Below, in pieces: positions 23,566-35,726 of a stretch of 64,000 nucleotides of DNA; the first letter of the stretch is position 1, and each line of letters begins with the position of its first letter. The notes beneath the pieces were generated by a model, which was not told the origin of the DNA, did no database searches, and saw nothing but the letters and a program-made list of their open reading frames with translations. The DNA is from Sequoia sempervirens. Its lineage: Eukaryota > Streptophyta > Pinopsida > Cupressales > Cupressaceae. The stretch covers positions 488,788,905 to 488,852,904 of the forward strand of contig VDFB02270651.1 in the NCBI GenBank assembly GCA_007258455.2. Direction: 5' to 3'. Made by a program: the position numbers and the translations under genes.

Positions 23566-24836
23566 TCTCTTCTAAGGTTATACTTAAACATTCACCCGAT
23601 GGTCCTCTCTAAATATTCGGCCGTATCTATGACAATCCCACTAATGGGATACTAATAGATCCTACCTGTGGAGAGAATGTGATCACCAAGGAATTCCTAC
23701 TTTTTCATGAGCTCTATCAAGATGAATATGATAGAATGAAAGATGGATCAAGGCAAACAATGACTTTGTGTTCCCTATGATAGGATTGGTCACCCTACCA
23801 TTGCAAATAGGACCAAAAATATCAAATGTCACATTCTCCATCATCCTGCAATCAAACCAATTTCATGTGAAGCTAAACCACCCATGGCTTTGCTCCATGA
23901 AAGTTGTACCTTTGATTGTGCATAAATGCTTAAAATTTCCCTTTGGAAATGGGATATTCACTATTCACCATAGTGGCTTTAACTCCTTGTCATCTAAAGG
24001 AAAATTTTCTCTAGATGCCTTTTGGCTAGAGCCCATGGAACCTATCAAGCCAAGGGAATACTTATTTTTCTTGTCTTATCAAAAGTTCAAGGAAAAGAAG
24101 ATAGAAGAATTATCTCTCACAAACATGTCCCCATCTACCTCCAAACCTCCCATCCTAGATGAAACCATGCTTCAACCTAAACAAGAACCAAACAAACAAT
24201 ACCAACCAACAACGAAAACTTGACCGATATCCTATAAAGAACTAAGAGATAATGAAAATAAAACAAGTTTACAAAGGAAAAGAGAAAGTGATTGAACAAC
24301 CTCCTTTGGTTCCTTTCGTTCCCCCCTTAGGGAATACAAGCAACCTATTGTTGATCAACCCACTCCTACATAAATGCAACTTGAAAAAAAAAAACAAAAG
24401 AAAAAGAGGTGCTAGAGAGTGTAGGCAAAGATGTCATGCCCTTGCTCACAAGTTACATGAGGAATTAAACAAAGTAAATCAAGATCTAAACTTGATTGAA
24501 GGAATGTGTGATGACCTCCCTCCCCAACCGACACAAAACAACCCAATACAAAAATCACAAAAAGAGCTAAACTCTTCAATGGACATTATCATTCAACCTC
24601 CTATTGTGGTTAACCTGGTTGATGATGACGAGACCACCAAAATCAACAAAGAGGTGCATAATGAATTGAACACATTGTTTTCCTCTTCCATGAACTTAAA
24701 CAAAAAATCTCCTATAAAGAATGTTGAACTGGGTGCTTCTCCTAGTTTGGCACTTTCCCTTGTCCCTTTGGCTAGTTGCTTTCCCTCAGCATACATAGAA
24801 CATGATTGGGAGGTATATGAATTGCTCATAGGTTGA
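23566..24836 (+). pseudogene. Degenerate retropepsin and basic linker, P third module
   Basis: The reading begins LDIDFSSKVILKHSPDGPL (about 23570) as in M (KPLDIAFSSKN). The active-site region reads GILIDPTCGENVITKEF (about 23640-23690), where plant gypsy proteases have LDGG-type residues, so the D-x-G triplet is lost. The conserved C-terminal block is LNHPWLCSMKVVPLIVHKCL (about 23872-23931). A long linker (24252-24836) is Lys/Arg-rich at first (KKKNKRKRGARECRQR) and acidic later, ending HDWEVYELL. No RT follows. It matches 3720-5050 of M closely in order and content. Confidence 0.65.
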
Positions 24837-24884
24837 CTTGCATGTACCTTACTAGTCTTTTTCATTTTATTTTTCTTTTCTTTA

Positions 24885-25180
24885 TCTTTTTCTTGTGTTT
24901 TCCTTTTGGGGATGACACAAGGCATCAAGACACTCATGTCTCCTTCATGTTGACCCAAAAGTATTTATTTTTCTTTTCCTTTTCCTTTTTATCTTTTTGT
25001 TGTTTTTTTCCTTTTGGGGATGATGCAAGGAATTGAGCCATTCATGTATCCTTCATGTTGACCCAAAATATTTTACTTTTTCTTTTTCCCTTTCTTTTTC
25101 ATTTGTCTTGTGTTTTCCTTTTGGGATGAAGCAAGGCATTGAGACACCCTATGTCTCTTCCATGTTGACCCAAAAGGTTT
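24885..25180 (+). repeat. Three tandem repeats of about 100-115 bp in 3' region
   Basis: Three copies of a unit containing CTTTTGGG...GATG, AAGGCATTGAGACA-like and CATGTTGACCCAAAA words, at about 24900-24960, 25010-25070 and 25110-25175. They are separated by T-rich runs. Two copies exist at the same place in M. Confidence 0.6.
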
Positions 25181-26451
25181 TTTTTTTTTTTTCTCTCTTT
25201 GTGTCATTATTCTAGTTCTATGTGTATTTGGGGGATGATGAGAATTCCAATCTCTTAAAACATTGTAGCAATGAACATATTATCCCAAATCCATAGATTC
25301 CTTATGTGTTTGGTGTTTTCATTTTAGGGGAAACCCCTCTCTCTTTCTTCTTTTTCTCTTACATGGCGTAGCTTTACTTGGAAACATATGACTTGGAATA
25401 GGGCTTTCCAAGTTGGCTCTCATGTATTCTTTCTTGTTTTCATTTTTCATTTTCTAATTTAAAGTAATTTCTCACAATATGGTGTTTAGCAATTTTTTTA
25501 AAGTGGGGGAATACATTGGCATTATTCTTTTGCATTTACCTTGTTCTTAGTTCTTAGTGCAACCTTCTTACTTTGTATGATGCATTTTTCACTTTGTGGA
25601 TGACATTGGGTGTGATGTACTTTAGGATCATGATCTCTCTTAGCATATTACATTCCTCTTAGTGGCTTTATGCGATACACTGCATCCTGTAAGTTGTGAA
25701 TTTTATATTCTTTGATTGGTCCTCTCTTGGAGACATTAGGCACAATGTTCCCTAAGTTAAAGACCTCACATGAACTAAGGAATAATTATTTGACCATTTC
25801 CTATTTTCACATTTTGAATTTGTTGTTATATGGCCACCTTGCATAATACAACTTGCATTCTTGTGGAACCATCCTATTTGTTCATAAGCTCCAAGTATAC
25901 GAAGGTTTGCTTTCCTCATGAAGCTCAAAAATCATTTTTTTGTGTGAAACCTTATTAAATTTATTAGGAGGTATAACTTTCGTATGGTTGAGCAAGAAGC
26001 CCAATCTAAGGCATGACTTTCCCCATAGCCACTTGCATGTGTGTGTGAGTGCATACCAACCATGAGTGTATGTTTCTCATCTTTTAGGACTTCTCACCCA
26101 ATGAAAAACTAGGATTTCTATTGCCTTAGAGTGAGTATTCATTTTTTCCAAAAACCAACCTAGATATGATCCAAATCGAGATGGAAAAATGATCGAAGTT
26201 TGATCCAATTCTTTATTTTATTTTCCCTTTTTCATCTTTGGTAGTTTATGATTGGCCTTGTCGCTATTCTTTATATCATTTTCATGTGCATTCCTTTGTT
26301 CTTATGTTTGTTTTTCCATGGGATCTTGATCCTGGGCTCTTGATCACCTCTCTTGAATTTTTTTGTCTCATCTTGCTAGCATTGGTTCATTGGATCCCCT
26401 CTTAGTGTGATTTTTAAGCAGGTTCATCCTCTCACTAAGGTTGGGGCTAAA
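25181..26451 (+). other. 3' untranslated interval, P third module
   Basis: Homologous to 20617-21761. It has TTTAAAGTAATT (about 25460), TTTAAAGTGGGGG (25497-25509) and ends in AAGGTTGGGGCTAAA, the likely polypurine tract next to the LTR at 26452. No gene is seen. Confidence 0.5.
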
Positions 26452-28160
26452 TGTATTTTCACAAAAAGGATCCTTTGAAATTTTTTGCACTCGTTTGGGT
26501 CCTCCTTATGGATTTTTAGCTTAATGCTACCTTGATTTAGTGTTGTAATGTGGATAGTACATTAATATTAGGTATTGGCCCCTTGTGAACTAATGAAATT
26601 CAATTGTGCCTTGCAAAAGTGTTGTGAAGTGTTGTAATACACTTTCACACTTTTCTAGGGTTTTATAAACCTAAACATAATTTTAATCATAATTAATCTT
26701 AACCTTGCCTTATTTGTAGTGGTGTAAAGTGTTGTGACACACTTTAACATTCCTCTAGGCTTTTCATTAATAATTGGGCTTTCTTATGCTTTAATTTTCC
26801 CCATTTTGTATCCACAAGCCTCATTTATTACATCTTTTTGAGGATAATCCAAACACCTACCAGTAACCAATCATAATTCAAATGTTCCTAGCTTGTCTCC
26901 CATATTTAGTGTTTGGGACTCATTCACCACCTTGGGTGAATAAGTACCACCTAGGTTTTTTTTCCCCAGTATAGGTTTCACACATTTCTAGACACTTTTG
27001 GTTTTTGGTCCCATACATTATGTGTAATAGGACTCATTCGCCCAAGGTGGGCGAATGAGTCCTATGTGACCAAAATTCAAATTTAAGTGAAATTTCTGGT
27101 AGGATTTTATTCTCCTAGATCTAATGTTCACTTGTAGTGTTGTAATTTCAAGAATTATTGCATAGTTAAGTATAGTTATACAAGGTTCTATCACTCATTT
27201 TCATCCCAAGCATTCAAGTATTCATGTCCTAGGATTCAAGAGTTCACAAGAGAATTCAAGGAATTTCAAGGGTAGATTATCAAGCATTAAAGAGCATTCT
27301 TCAAGTGTCTTTCATCATCTCAAATATTATTTGCATCATGTTGTTTTAGAGCTAACAATTGTGGTGTAGGGATTTGTGATTCAAGCAAGCATTGCATTAA
27401 AGATCTATCAACATCAAGCAAGACTCCAAGTCTATATCCATTGGAGCCATCACTTACATGTTTGTAGCATCTTATTGCAAGGGTTTGGTTAGTTGCAACA
27501 TTGATATTTGTTCATTCATCATTCTCTTTCCACATTTCATTCTATATCAAGGTTTAATTACCAATAAGGGGTTTGACCAAGGAAAACCCCTATTCACTAA
27601 CCACACAACATTATCCCTCTTTTTTTGTGTGATTTGTAGAGATGGGTTGTATATTTTCCCAGAAAAGGTGGAGAAAGGTTTTCAAGTTTTCAAATTTGTC
27701 ATGAACTATAGAAGAATCTTGGAGAAGACCTATAGGTGGTATTTGGTAGTTTTGGATCTGAAAACCAATCAAGAAGAACAATGCAAACCAAGAGGCAAAA
27801 AAACCACTGCAAAATTTATAGAAAAGTAGAAGTGGACCAATTCACCACTATTGGTGAATGAGTCCCACTATATAGGCTTGAACAAGATTTTTGCAGATTT
27901 GAATACCCTTTTGGCTAAAACCTGCTCCTATGCATTTTTTAGAAAACTGGACAACTTTGCCCAACCTGGTGTATGAGTTTTAGTCAACTTCAACACCATA
28001 TTTTTAGGAGTCCAGACCTTCATTCCACCCCCTTCAGTTTCCCAGGTGTACATTTTCAATTTCACAACCTATCATTACAATTTGCTTATCTTTCTAAGTC
28101 ATTTAGCATTTTTTTGCATATCACATTATGTTTTCAAACATTTTCTTTTCCAAGTTTATG
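26452..28160 (+). repeat. Array P, third LTR
   Basis: Starts TGTATTTTCAC and matches 12175-13872 throughout. It carries a perfect hairpin, GGACTCATTCGCCC and its reverse complement around AAGGT (27030-27062), and a second hairpin word at 26919-26945. The end is placed at 'tttatg', where CA is mutated. A primer site and 700 bases of leader follow, so this copy also looks like a 5' LTR. Confidence 0.7.
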
Positions 28161-28162
28161 CT

Positions 28163-28176
28163 TGGTGGTGAACCCC
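28163..28176 (+). promoter_or_regulatory. Primer binding site after third P LTR
   Basis: TGGTGGTGAACCCC, two bases after the LTR edge. Confidence 0.55.
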
Positions 28177-28289
28177 TCATTAGTTATCATTCAATCCCTA
28201 GGACCTTCCCTTCATCAAGTTTCAATGTCCTTTGCATTGAAATATCAAGGGCTTGTTCTTGAGTGAAAGGTTGAAAATTTGGTATTTCT

Positions 28290-29090
28290 CCTTTTAGGTC
28301 CAAAACCCTAAAAGTGAAAGAAAGCACCACCATTTTTTACCATTTCAATTATAGACCCAAATATTGAATGGATTAACATGGACACTTATACAAACTACAA
28401 AAATACCATCACAAACTAAAATGACCTTCCGTAGACACCAGATTATGCATTGCTCCAACCAACCTCATTGGTCTTCTTAGTTTTGATTGCATTCAAAATC
28501 ACTGGAAAATCACCACTATAGGCACTATGGGTAGGATAGTTTAATCATTCCTCCTAGCTCCTGGTGTCATTCACTACCCATTCTTCACTAGTTCCTAGCT
28601 CCCAATCCTCCTCGTTCGAAGACCAAATTTCCTTGTTGAGAGCTTTTGCCACTGCAAATTCCTTCACCCAATCCTTTGGTCAATCTTTGAGAATGTCAGC
28701 CGCATAGAGAAGAAATTTGATACACCTGTCAATCTCCCCCCACTAGTTTTTGAGAGTTGCATGGTTTAGAGAGCACACTAGGGGAAACTTTGTTAATGAC
28801 CATTCATTCCCATGAGCCTTATAGTAGTGCAACGACAGAGGGGTCATGAAATTGTCATCAATGTTGTCTAATGTTGCATTGATATTTCCCAACAAAGAGT
28901 GTGGAAAAATTATTTGGAATAGCTTCTTCCCTTGAGCTTTTGGGACACCCATGTACACAAGAATTTCTAGAAACATGGTGAGTATTTTTGAATTCCCCCT
29001 GACCTTGTGCGTAGCTAGTAGAAATTTGTGGCCCAAAACACCCTTCATGACTTGGAGCACTTGTGGGTGCTTGGACATCATTATCCATTT
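28290..29090 (-). pseudogene. Unknown coding fragment antisense to P leader
   Basis: Minus-strand protein without a recognised domain. The most intact segment is 28743-29081, including MMSKHPQVLQVMKGVLGHKF and NIDDNFMTPLSLHYYKAHGN. After a stop it continues toward lower coordinates as WGEIDRCIKFLLYAADILKD and SSNEEDWELGTSEEW (about 28590-28740). A truncated copy lies at 13990-14584 in the first P leader. The reading is continuous past 28878, the point where the two copies part, so this copy is the longer one. It could be a captured host gene piece, part of an extra retrotransposon ORF, or flanking DNA copied with the LTR. Confidence 0.45.
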
Positions 29091-29231
29091 CAGTTTTATA
29101 TTAGTGATTTCACCATGGAAATCATTCTAGTACTTCATGGAATTGAGAAATAGAGGAGCCTCCATTACCCCTTAGTGTTTGTCAAGAGTGCTAAGCCAAT
29201 TTTAGAAAATTGAGCATAAAAACACTGTTGA
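29091..29231. other. Short unassigned gap before element A
   Basis: Nothing recognised. The last five bases, gttga, are the left flank of the A 3' LTR. Confidence 0.4.
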
Positions 29232-30276
29232 TGGGTGTTTTTGCACACTTTCTCAACACAGGTAGTACATGAATGCACTATCTCTCTTAAAAGGAGACTT
29301 CCAACAACAAGTTGCTGAAAATCACCCCAAGGTCTCTCAGGTTTTAGGTCATGACTTGCATGGAATCCCTCAATTGATATTTGATGTGATTTTGCTAGTA
29401 ATCACAGGGAAGACTTATGTAGCTAGATGTGAAGTGGATCTTAGAGTCTAAAGTTTCTGAGATGGAAGTTAAGGTGCACTTTGCTATAGGTTCAAACAAC
29501 AATCTGAAACTCCAGTGTTTTCTTTAAGTTTTGACTTTACATTGTGCAATGAACCTTAGTTTAGGTTACTTCTAAAAAAAATGAAAAAGAGCAGGGGGAA
29601 GAAGGGTTTCCTGGATCTGAAACTAACTATGAAAAATAATCATGGAGTTCTTGCTATGGACAACTTCCTTTAAACAAAGTTTCACTTAACCAGAAATAAT
29701 CATAGTGTCATGAAATTTGTTCTATCTTCTAAGGTCTTCAGATATTTCACCATTCATCCACCACTACATGCATGAATAAAGATAAAAATCTAGAGAACTT
29801 TTAGATTTCAGCCCATACCAACTTTACAAGACCATTTATAGTAGAAAAAAACAAAAAGTATGGACTGGAAGGCATCAAAATAGTAGAAATTTCTATAATC
29901 ATAGAACAACATCACTAAACCTATCTAAGAAATCGAAAACCAATTAAAACAACAATGTAAATTTAACTAAAGCATCTAACTATGGGAGATTGAATAATGA
30001 GACATGTATAGAAACTCAGAAAATGCACCAAGTCAATGTATTTTCATTAGAAATTTTTGCAGTATGTCATTACAACGACTCAACTCTCTCTTGAAAATTA
30101 GAGGAGACCCCCTATTTACAGTGTCCCAAAAATAGAACAAATGGAAAAGATTTAATCTCAATGTGTGGCCAAGATTCACTACAAGCTAGGGTTCTACCTA
30201 CCCCACAATATATTACAATTTAAAATATAACTTTGTCCTTATCCCTATTTTGTCCTCTAGTGACAATACTGTAGCA
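29232..30276 (-). repeat. 3' LTR of element A
   Basis: On the minus strand it starts TGCTACAG at 30276 and ends CAAAAACACCCA at 29232. It matches 61108-63667 (with X removed, 1051 bp against 1045 bp). The upstream purine-rich stretch 30277-30300 is the likely polypurine tract. The TATA position (30113-30120) reads TGTAAATA, a mutated form of the box intact in the right copy. Confidence 0.7.
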
Positions 30277-30313
30277 GTTTTTTCTTTTGCTGATTTCTCT
30301 TTTATTGTAGCTA

Positions 30314-33300
30314 CTATGTCAGGAGTTTTTCATTAATACTAGGGTTTCCATCTTGATTCTTTAAAGATGCATATTCCATGAACTTCAGAATTACCTGCTA
30401 GAGCTTGTCAACCTCCAAAATCTTGGATCATAGAAATTGATAACTCCACTCCATGGAGTTTTCTACAAGCCTTTCCCAATCTTCGTCATACTTGGCAGTG
30501 TGGTCCCTAAACAATTTTGACTAGGTGAAGTTGTTAGAAGAAAAACTCATGAAATCCATGGTTACCTCTATTGACATCCCATCCTCCATCCTCTCCTAAA
30601 AGTGGGGCTTTATTTTCTTTGGATCTATTTGTACTACAAACATGTCATATCTTATCATCAACCTCAAATATTGGGTGTAATCTACTCTAACTTCCTTGAC
30701 TCATTCAATGTTTGATTCCACTTTGTCAAGCAACTGCTCCAACATTTCTTTCTTGTTCTCAAAATCCCACTTCCATACATCCATGAGCCAATGATCATCC
30801 CTCTTGAATGCAAACTCCTTTTCCCATGTTATGCTTGGCAGTTTGAGAATAACCTCAATCTTTGGGTAGGTGGACCTATACTTTGCAGGGAAATCAATAA
30901 AAAGTTTCTTTAGACTCTCAAAAGACTACTGGAGATGCAAGAATTTGTTTGTTCTAATAGCATGGATAATGCCCATGTTTCTAACATATAAGACTTGTCA
31001 GAGCTAGATTTTTGTAGTCTTCTCTAGGTTCTTTCTCTTTTCTAGCTTATCAATTTACTCTTTTGACAATAGTTGTGGCAGAGTCATGGACGTGGTAGAA
31101 GTTTCTTCCATCGAGGACCATTGCTGAATGTACACTGTCAGGTTAACTATTTGTGCCTCTAGCTCCTCTTTCAAACTTTATCGCATTGTATTAGGTGTAC
31201 CACTATGGCAATAGATTCCTAGAGGTGTTCTACTTTTTGTTCTCTAGTAGCTATTCCAAAATAAATGGTAAAGACATTATATATTATTCCTTCTCCTCCC
31301 ACCATCGGTGTTGCAACTTGGACAGTCTTGGATCCAGAAACATCCATTGTTACTTTGGATCTAACTTTGGGCCTTTTCTCCTGTTTGGTAGTGATCTGTG
31401 CCCTAGCTAAGATAGCTTCTAGTCTCATTCTCGAATTGCTTAGGATAGGAGCCTTCTCCTCAAGTTGCTTCTCCATCCATTTAGGCATCTAATCCTTTTC
31501 CCTAGGTGACTTATGATCACCCTCTTCATCTTTTCTAATTTCAATCTCCTTTTCGTTAGGGGCTTCTTCTTCTTCCTTCATAGCTTCATCTTCATTGGAA
31601 TCTTGGATGAATGTTATGCATCTAATTGGAGATTTGGTGGGTAGGAACTCTTTGGGAATTTCTTCCCTCTCAGTCTCCTCTTCTCTTTTTATACCTAGCT
31701 CATTCTCATGTCCATGCTCCTTGGGAAGTTCAATTTTGAGGTTTCTGTCTTCTTGACCTTCACCTTCAAGTTTGTTTTCTTCTACATTCGCCTCCTCTCT
31801 ATGAGGAGGTGACACATCTTCTGGTTGTTCCCTTGTAGGAGATTCCACATTTTCTTCTATCTTGTCACTCTCTTTCCCTTCCTCTTGAGGAGGTGACCTT
31901 TACCTCTTCCCTGAAATCCCTCAGTTGCCTAGCTAGGTCTTCCTCGAAATCACCATCAAATGTTTGTATAATATCAGTACCATGATCTCTTTTTTCATTT
32001 CTTTTAGAAGATCTTGTTCCTTCTTCTTCATAATTCACCCTATCAATTTTTTGGTGCTCATTTTCTAGGGGTTCATGGTACTCATTTGCTTCCTCCTTCA
32101 ATGCTTTCGAGGTTTTTATCTCCCGCTTCCTCCATTCATTGGATATTTGCATTGTGGCTTCCATTTTTGGTGGTCCTGTTGGTGGTATTGAGGGTGGAGC
32201 ATTGGTGAGGACCTATGTTAAGGTAGCTTGGATAGTGGGATCCAAAAATATTTAGGAAATCTTGGAGGGAACATTTTGCATGTGCCTTAAGAATACCTCT
32301 AGTAGCATGAGCACTGGCATTGGTATTGTTGATGCAGCCAATGGAAGTGATGTGGTGGGAGAAATGGAGATGGAGGAAAGTGGGGAAGTTGTAGTATAGG
32401 AGGATTCTATCATCATAACTTTCCCAATAGGTAGAGAAGAGGTGAGGTGAACCAAGATGTCCATCACAGGTGGGGAAGTGGCAATCATGGCTTGGGAAAT
32501 GGATAGAAGGGTGGCAGAATTAGGGGTTGTGGGTGGAGATTTTGGCTGATCTATCTCCCTTTCTTCACCATTACAAAGGGGGTCCCATAAATCATAGGTA
32601 GTCCCATGATGCTTCCCATCCTTTTATTTTTCTTTGAGGGTGAACCTTTTGAATCTTTCTTTGAGTACACCTTCAGATCGGGCTGCTACTCCTCTATTTC
32701 TTTCCTTTTCCTTGATCTCATGAGCATAGGAGACTTGGATGTTTCTCCTATTAAGGTTGTAGTAGCAATATCATATGCAACATTGGGTTCACTCTTGAGC
32801 CCTTGATACATTAGGACAACCCCTTGTTGCTTTAATTGGGCTACTCATCCATTGATCCATTCCTCAGTGCAATCCTCAATAGGCTTGGTTAGAATGTCGA
32901 GGTCATCGACCTCTTGCTCATCCCATTATATCATTGGTATTGGAAATTTGGCAATTGCACTATACCTAGGGTCCATTATGGTACTTTCATCTTCTTCAAC
33001 TTGGTCAAGTATGGGAAACCAATTCACCCTTCTTAAAAAGTATGCAGTCATACACATATAATTCCTTGCGCACACGTGCTTATCATCTTGGAAAGTTTCC
33101 CTAAAATCCTCTACATGATGCAAATGGGTTTACCCTGGTCCAAGTTCCTTCCTTACATGCCAATATGGGTCCATTCATGGGTGAGCAGTGTGTAGGAAAA
33201 AATGATATTTTGCTAGTTCCTTTTCAAAATTCCAAGTGCACTAGGAGGTTTGCAATTTGTACATACCTTGGCCGAAAGTTAAGGGATAAGGGATTCCTAC

Positions 33301-34469
33301 CATATTCCTTTTATTGAGGATCAAATGCACATTTTTTAGTTGATGGGAGAGCTCTAATAGTATAATCTAGTCATTGGGGTACCAAGGTAGCTTATTCGGC
33401 CTCTCTATGCAACCTTGGGCCCAAATGTAGGTGAACTTGGGTTACTGGAAGAACAAGAAAGCTTACTATTTCAAGAATACCAGAGTGCTATGAGAGACCC
33501 TCCTTTCAAAATCTCCTCCAAGTAATCTAATGATGTGACCCATGAAGGCATCATTCACTTTGCAATACTCATTCTTAAAGTTTTTGAACTAGAGCTAGGG
33601 GTATCTATCATAGACCTTCAATGGTCAACTCAGCTCTTCATCGTGTGCCCTGAACAACCCAGTGTACTACCTCCACTTGGATAGTGATTAAACAAGATAG
33701 TAGGCCACATAGAATATGGAGGTCTTCTTTACATTCATGAATTTCTCATGGAATCAGTCACTTATTATGCCTCCCCAGTAGAATGAGGCCTTTGTAGTAA
33801 CATCCTCCCACCCATAGAGGATCTGCTCTATGAAGTATACCATCCACTCTTGAAAGTATGTCATAGTGGGAAGGCCCATTACCCTACTTAGCATGGTGAC
33901 CAAGTCATGGTAATCCTCATGAAAGTCACTATGGAAGAGTTCCTAGGGGCCCTTCATGATGCTGCCCCTCTTCTCCTTGAGCTAGTACTAGTTTATAAGT
34001 TTCTTACAACCACTCGAGTTCTCATCCCATGTTGCTTTACATTTTTAAATGGTTGGAATCTCCATTTTTTCAAAGGTAGGGATGTGGAAAGTGTTTTTTA
34101 TTTCTTCACCCAAAATATCAGTAAGGATGTTTCAGGTTGATATGCCTATCTGTAAGCCATGACCAACTCAAGAGAAAAAAGGGATGGTGGAAATCCCACA
34201 TCCTTAGCAATTCCACTACCTTTGATATGTCTTGCATTAACGGTCTTAGGGTGGATCCTAACCCTTTGTTTGAATTCCTTAATATTGACGTGACTGATAT
34301 TGGTATATGTAATTTCCTTCCAATCCGTAATGATTTTTGAGTGCAAAGGCTTTGTCTAGAATTGGTACTTCATCTGGTCTTTGTCCTCTTTCCCATGAGG
34401 AACTTTTCCTGACTTCTTCCCTTTACATTTCTTTGCAACCGCCCTCAAGGGTCTTGCACCTAGTTCCAT
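30314..34469 (-). pseudogene. Long sense extra ORF of element A, family not recognised
   Basis: Coding remnant between integrase and the 3' LTR, the position of env-like or other extra ORFs in plant gypsy elements. The proposed start is the ATG at 34467-34469 (ELGARPLRAVAKKCKGKKSG, a basic N-terminus). The central part is readable across several frames (about 33000-33700) with NEYCKVNDAFMGHIIRLLGG and PKFTYIWAQGCIERPNKLPW. The region 31490-32160 is very acidic and Glu/Lys rich. The C-terminal part has RDHTAKYDEDWERLVENSME and ends at the TAG at 30314-30316. Many stops and frame changes are present. No membrane anchor or signal peptide was recognised. The C-terminal 300 bases occur again at 63702-64000. 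Confidence 0.55.
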
Positions 34470-35726
34470 ATATCCTACAGACAAAGGAAAGATGAGAATA
34501 ACCAATCACAAAAACACAGTCATTAGTCAAAATATTGTGGATGAAGTCTGGTTAGATGATATATCATTTATAAAATCAAACTTTTACTTCAAGATACCAT
34601 TAGCAATTTACTGAAGATATTTTGGACAACCCGAGTCTAGGGGGCTAGACTTCCCTAGAAGGAATGTCATCTAAAGGGAGAATATGATAGGGAAATCTGA
34701 GTAGTTTCTCTCAAACCTAGATTTTGATGACTTGAAAGGCTTATGCAATAGAGGGACAAATTTAGGCACGTGGGTCAATACTAGTTTTTGAATTGAAGGT
34801 CATTTGGGTCGCTTTGGGAGCATCCAAGGATATAAGGCCAGAAAGTTGTTAGGGCTTCGTAGCTTTAGAACAACCAAAGTGAAACGAAATTCTAAGGTCA
34901 GATTCCTATAGTCTAAGACTTGGGTGACCAAAGGGCAGCCAAAATTTCTTCTTAGCTTTTAGCTACTCAGGCCTCAAGGGGTGGGAAGTTGATGAATTTC
35001 CATTTGGAACAATAGGCGTTGAATGAAAGTCTAACAACAGTGACTCGATGGACCAAACCTGACATCAAGTTTGGTTGTTAGATTTATTTGTTAAGTCTTG
35101 GATGATTAGGATGGAGGGTCCTAGAGGACAGAAGGATAGACTTAATTTTCCCCTTTTGGATGGCTGAGATGAGGTAGACTTTCATGGGCCGAAGTCCATT
35201 GGCGTGAGCCTGGGAAAGGTGAAAGTACTTGAATCTATCATTTATCAATCACTACATCCAACAAAGTCTCAAGGTCCACAAGATAGGAGGATGTTCCCTA
35301 ATGGCTATTTGGAAACAAAAAAACTACTAAGGGAGTCTGAAAATGGAACTCCACAAACTAGGGCTCGGGGATATGATGGAATAATTCATTTCACTAGTTT
35401 AACCTAAATGACAATGGGCGAGGTGGGCTCTGGGGCTCAGGTGGATGGGGTTATCACATCATTTGAAAAGGAGAAAGAAATGTGGCATCCTAGGGATGGA
35501 ATCCCATGGGAGAAGGCCCAGGAAACATAGAGGGAGGAAAGTTTTATTTTAGTTTAAGTCTAATGACAATCCACCGAAGGAGGTCCAAGATCACGGGACC
35601 GAGAGGGCATCCCACCATTTGGTCATTTGATGTTTGTTTTCTAAGGTTTTGGTGGTGATGAGAAGGCCTGAGTCCAAACGACATGAATTCCTTGCATGAA
35701 GAACAATTCCAACAAGGTTTATTTCC
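34470..35726 (-). other. Spacer of element A, left of T
   Basis: Relatively GC-rich, with no coding pattern. The style (repeated 'ctagggg', 'ctagaagg', 'gggcc' words) resembles 52967-54300 on the other side of T, supporting the view that T split one spacer. The five bases before T are tttcc. Confidence 0.4.

Noticed and set aside
31265..31492. Plus-strand ORF overlapping the acidic region of the A extra ORF
   Set aside because: The minus-strand reading is longer, acidic and continuous with neighbouring segments.
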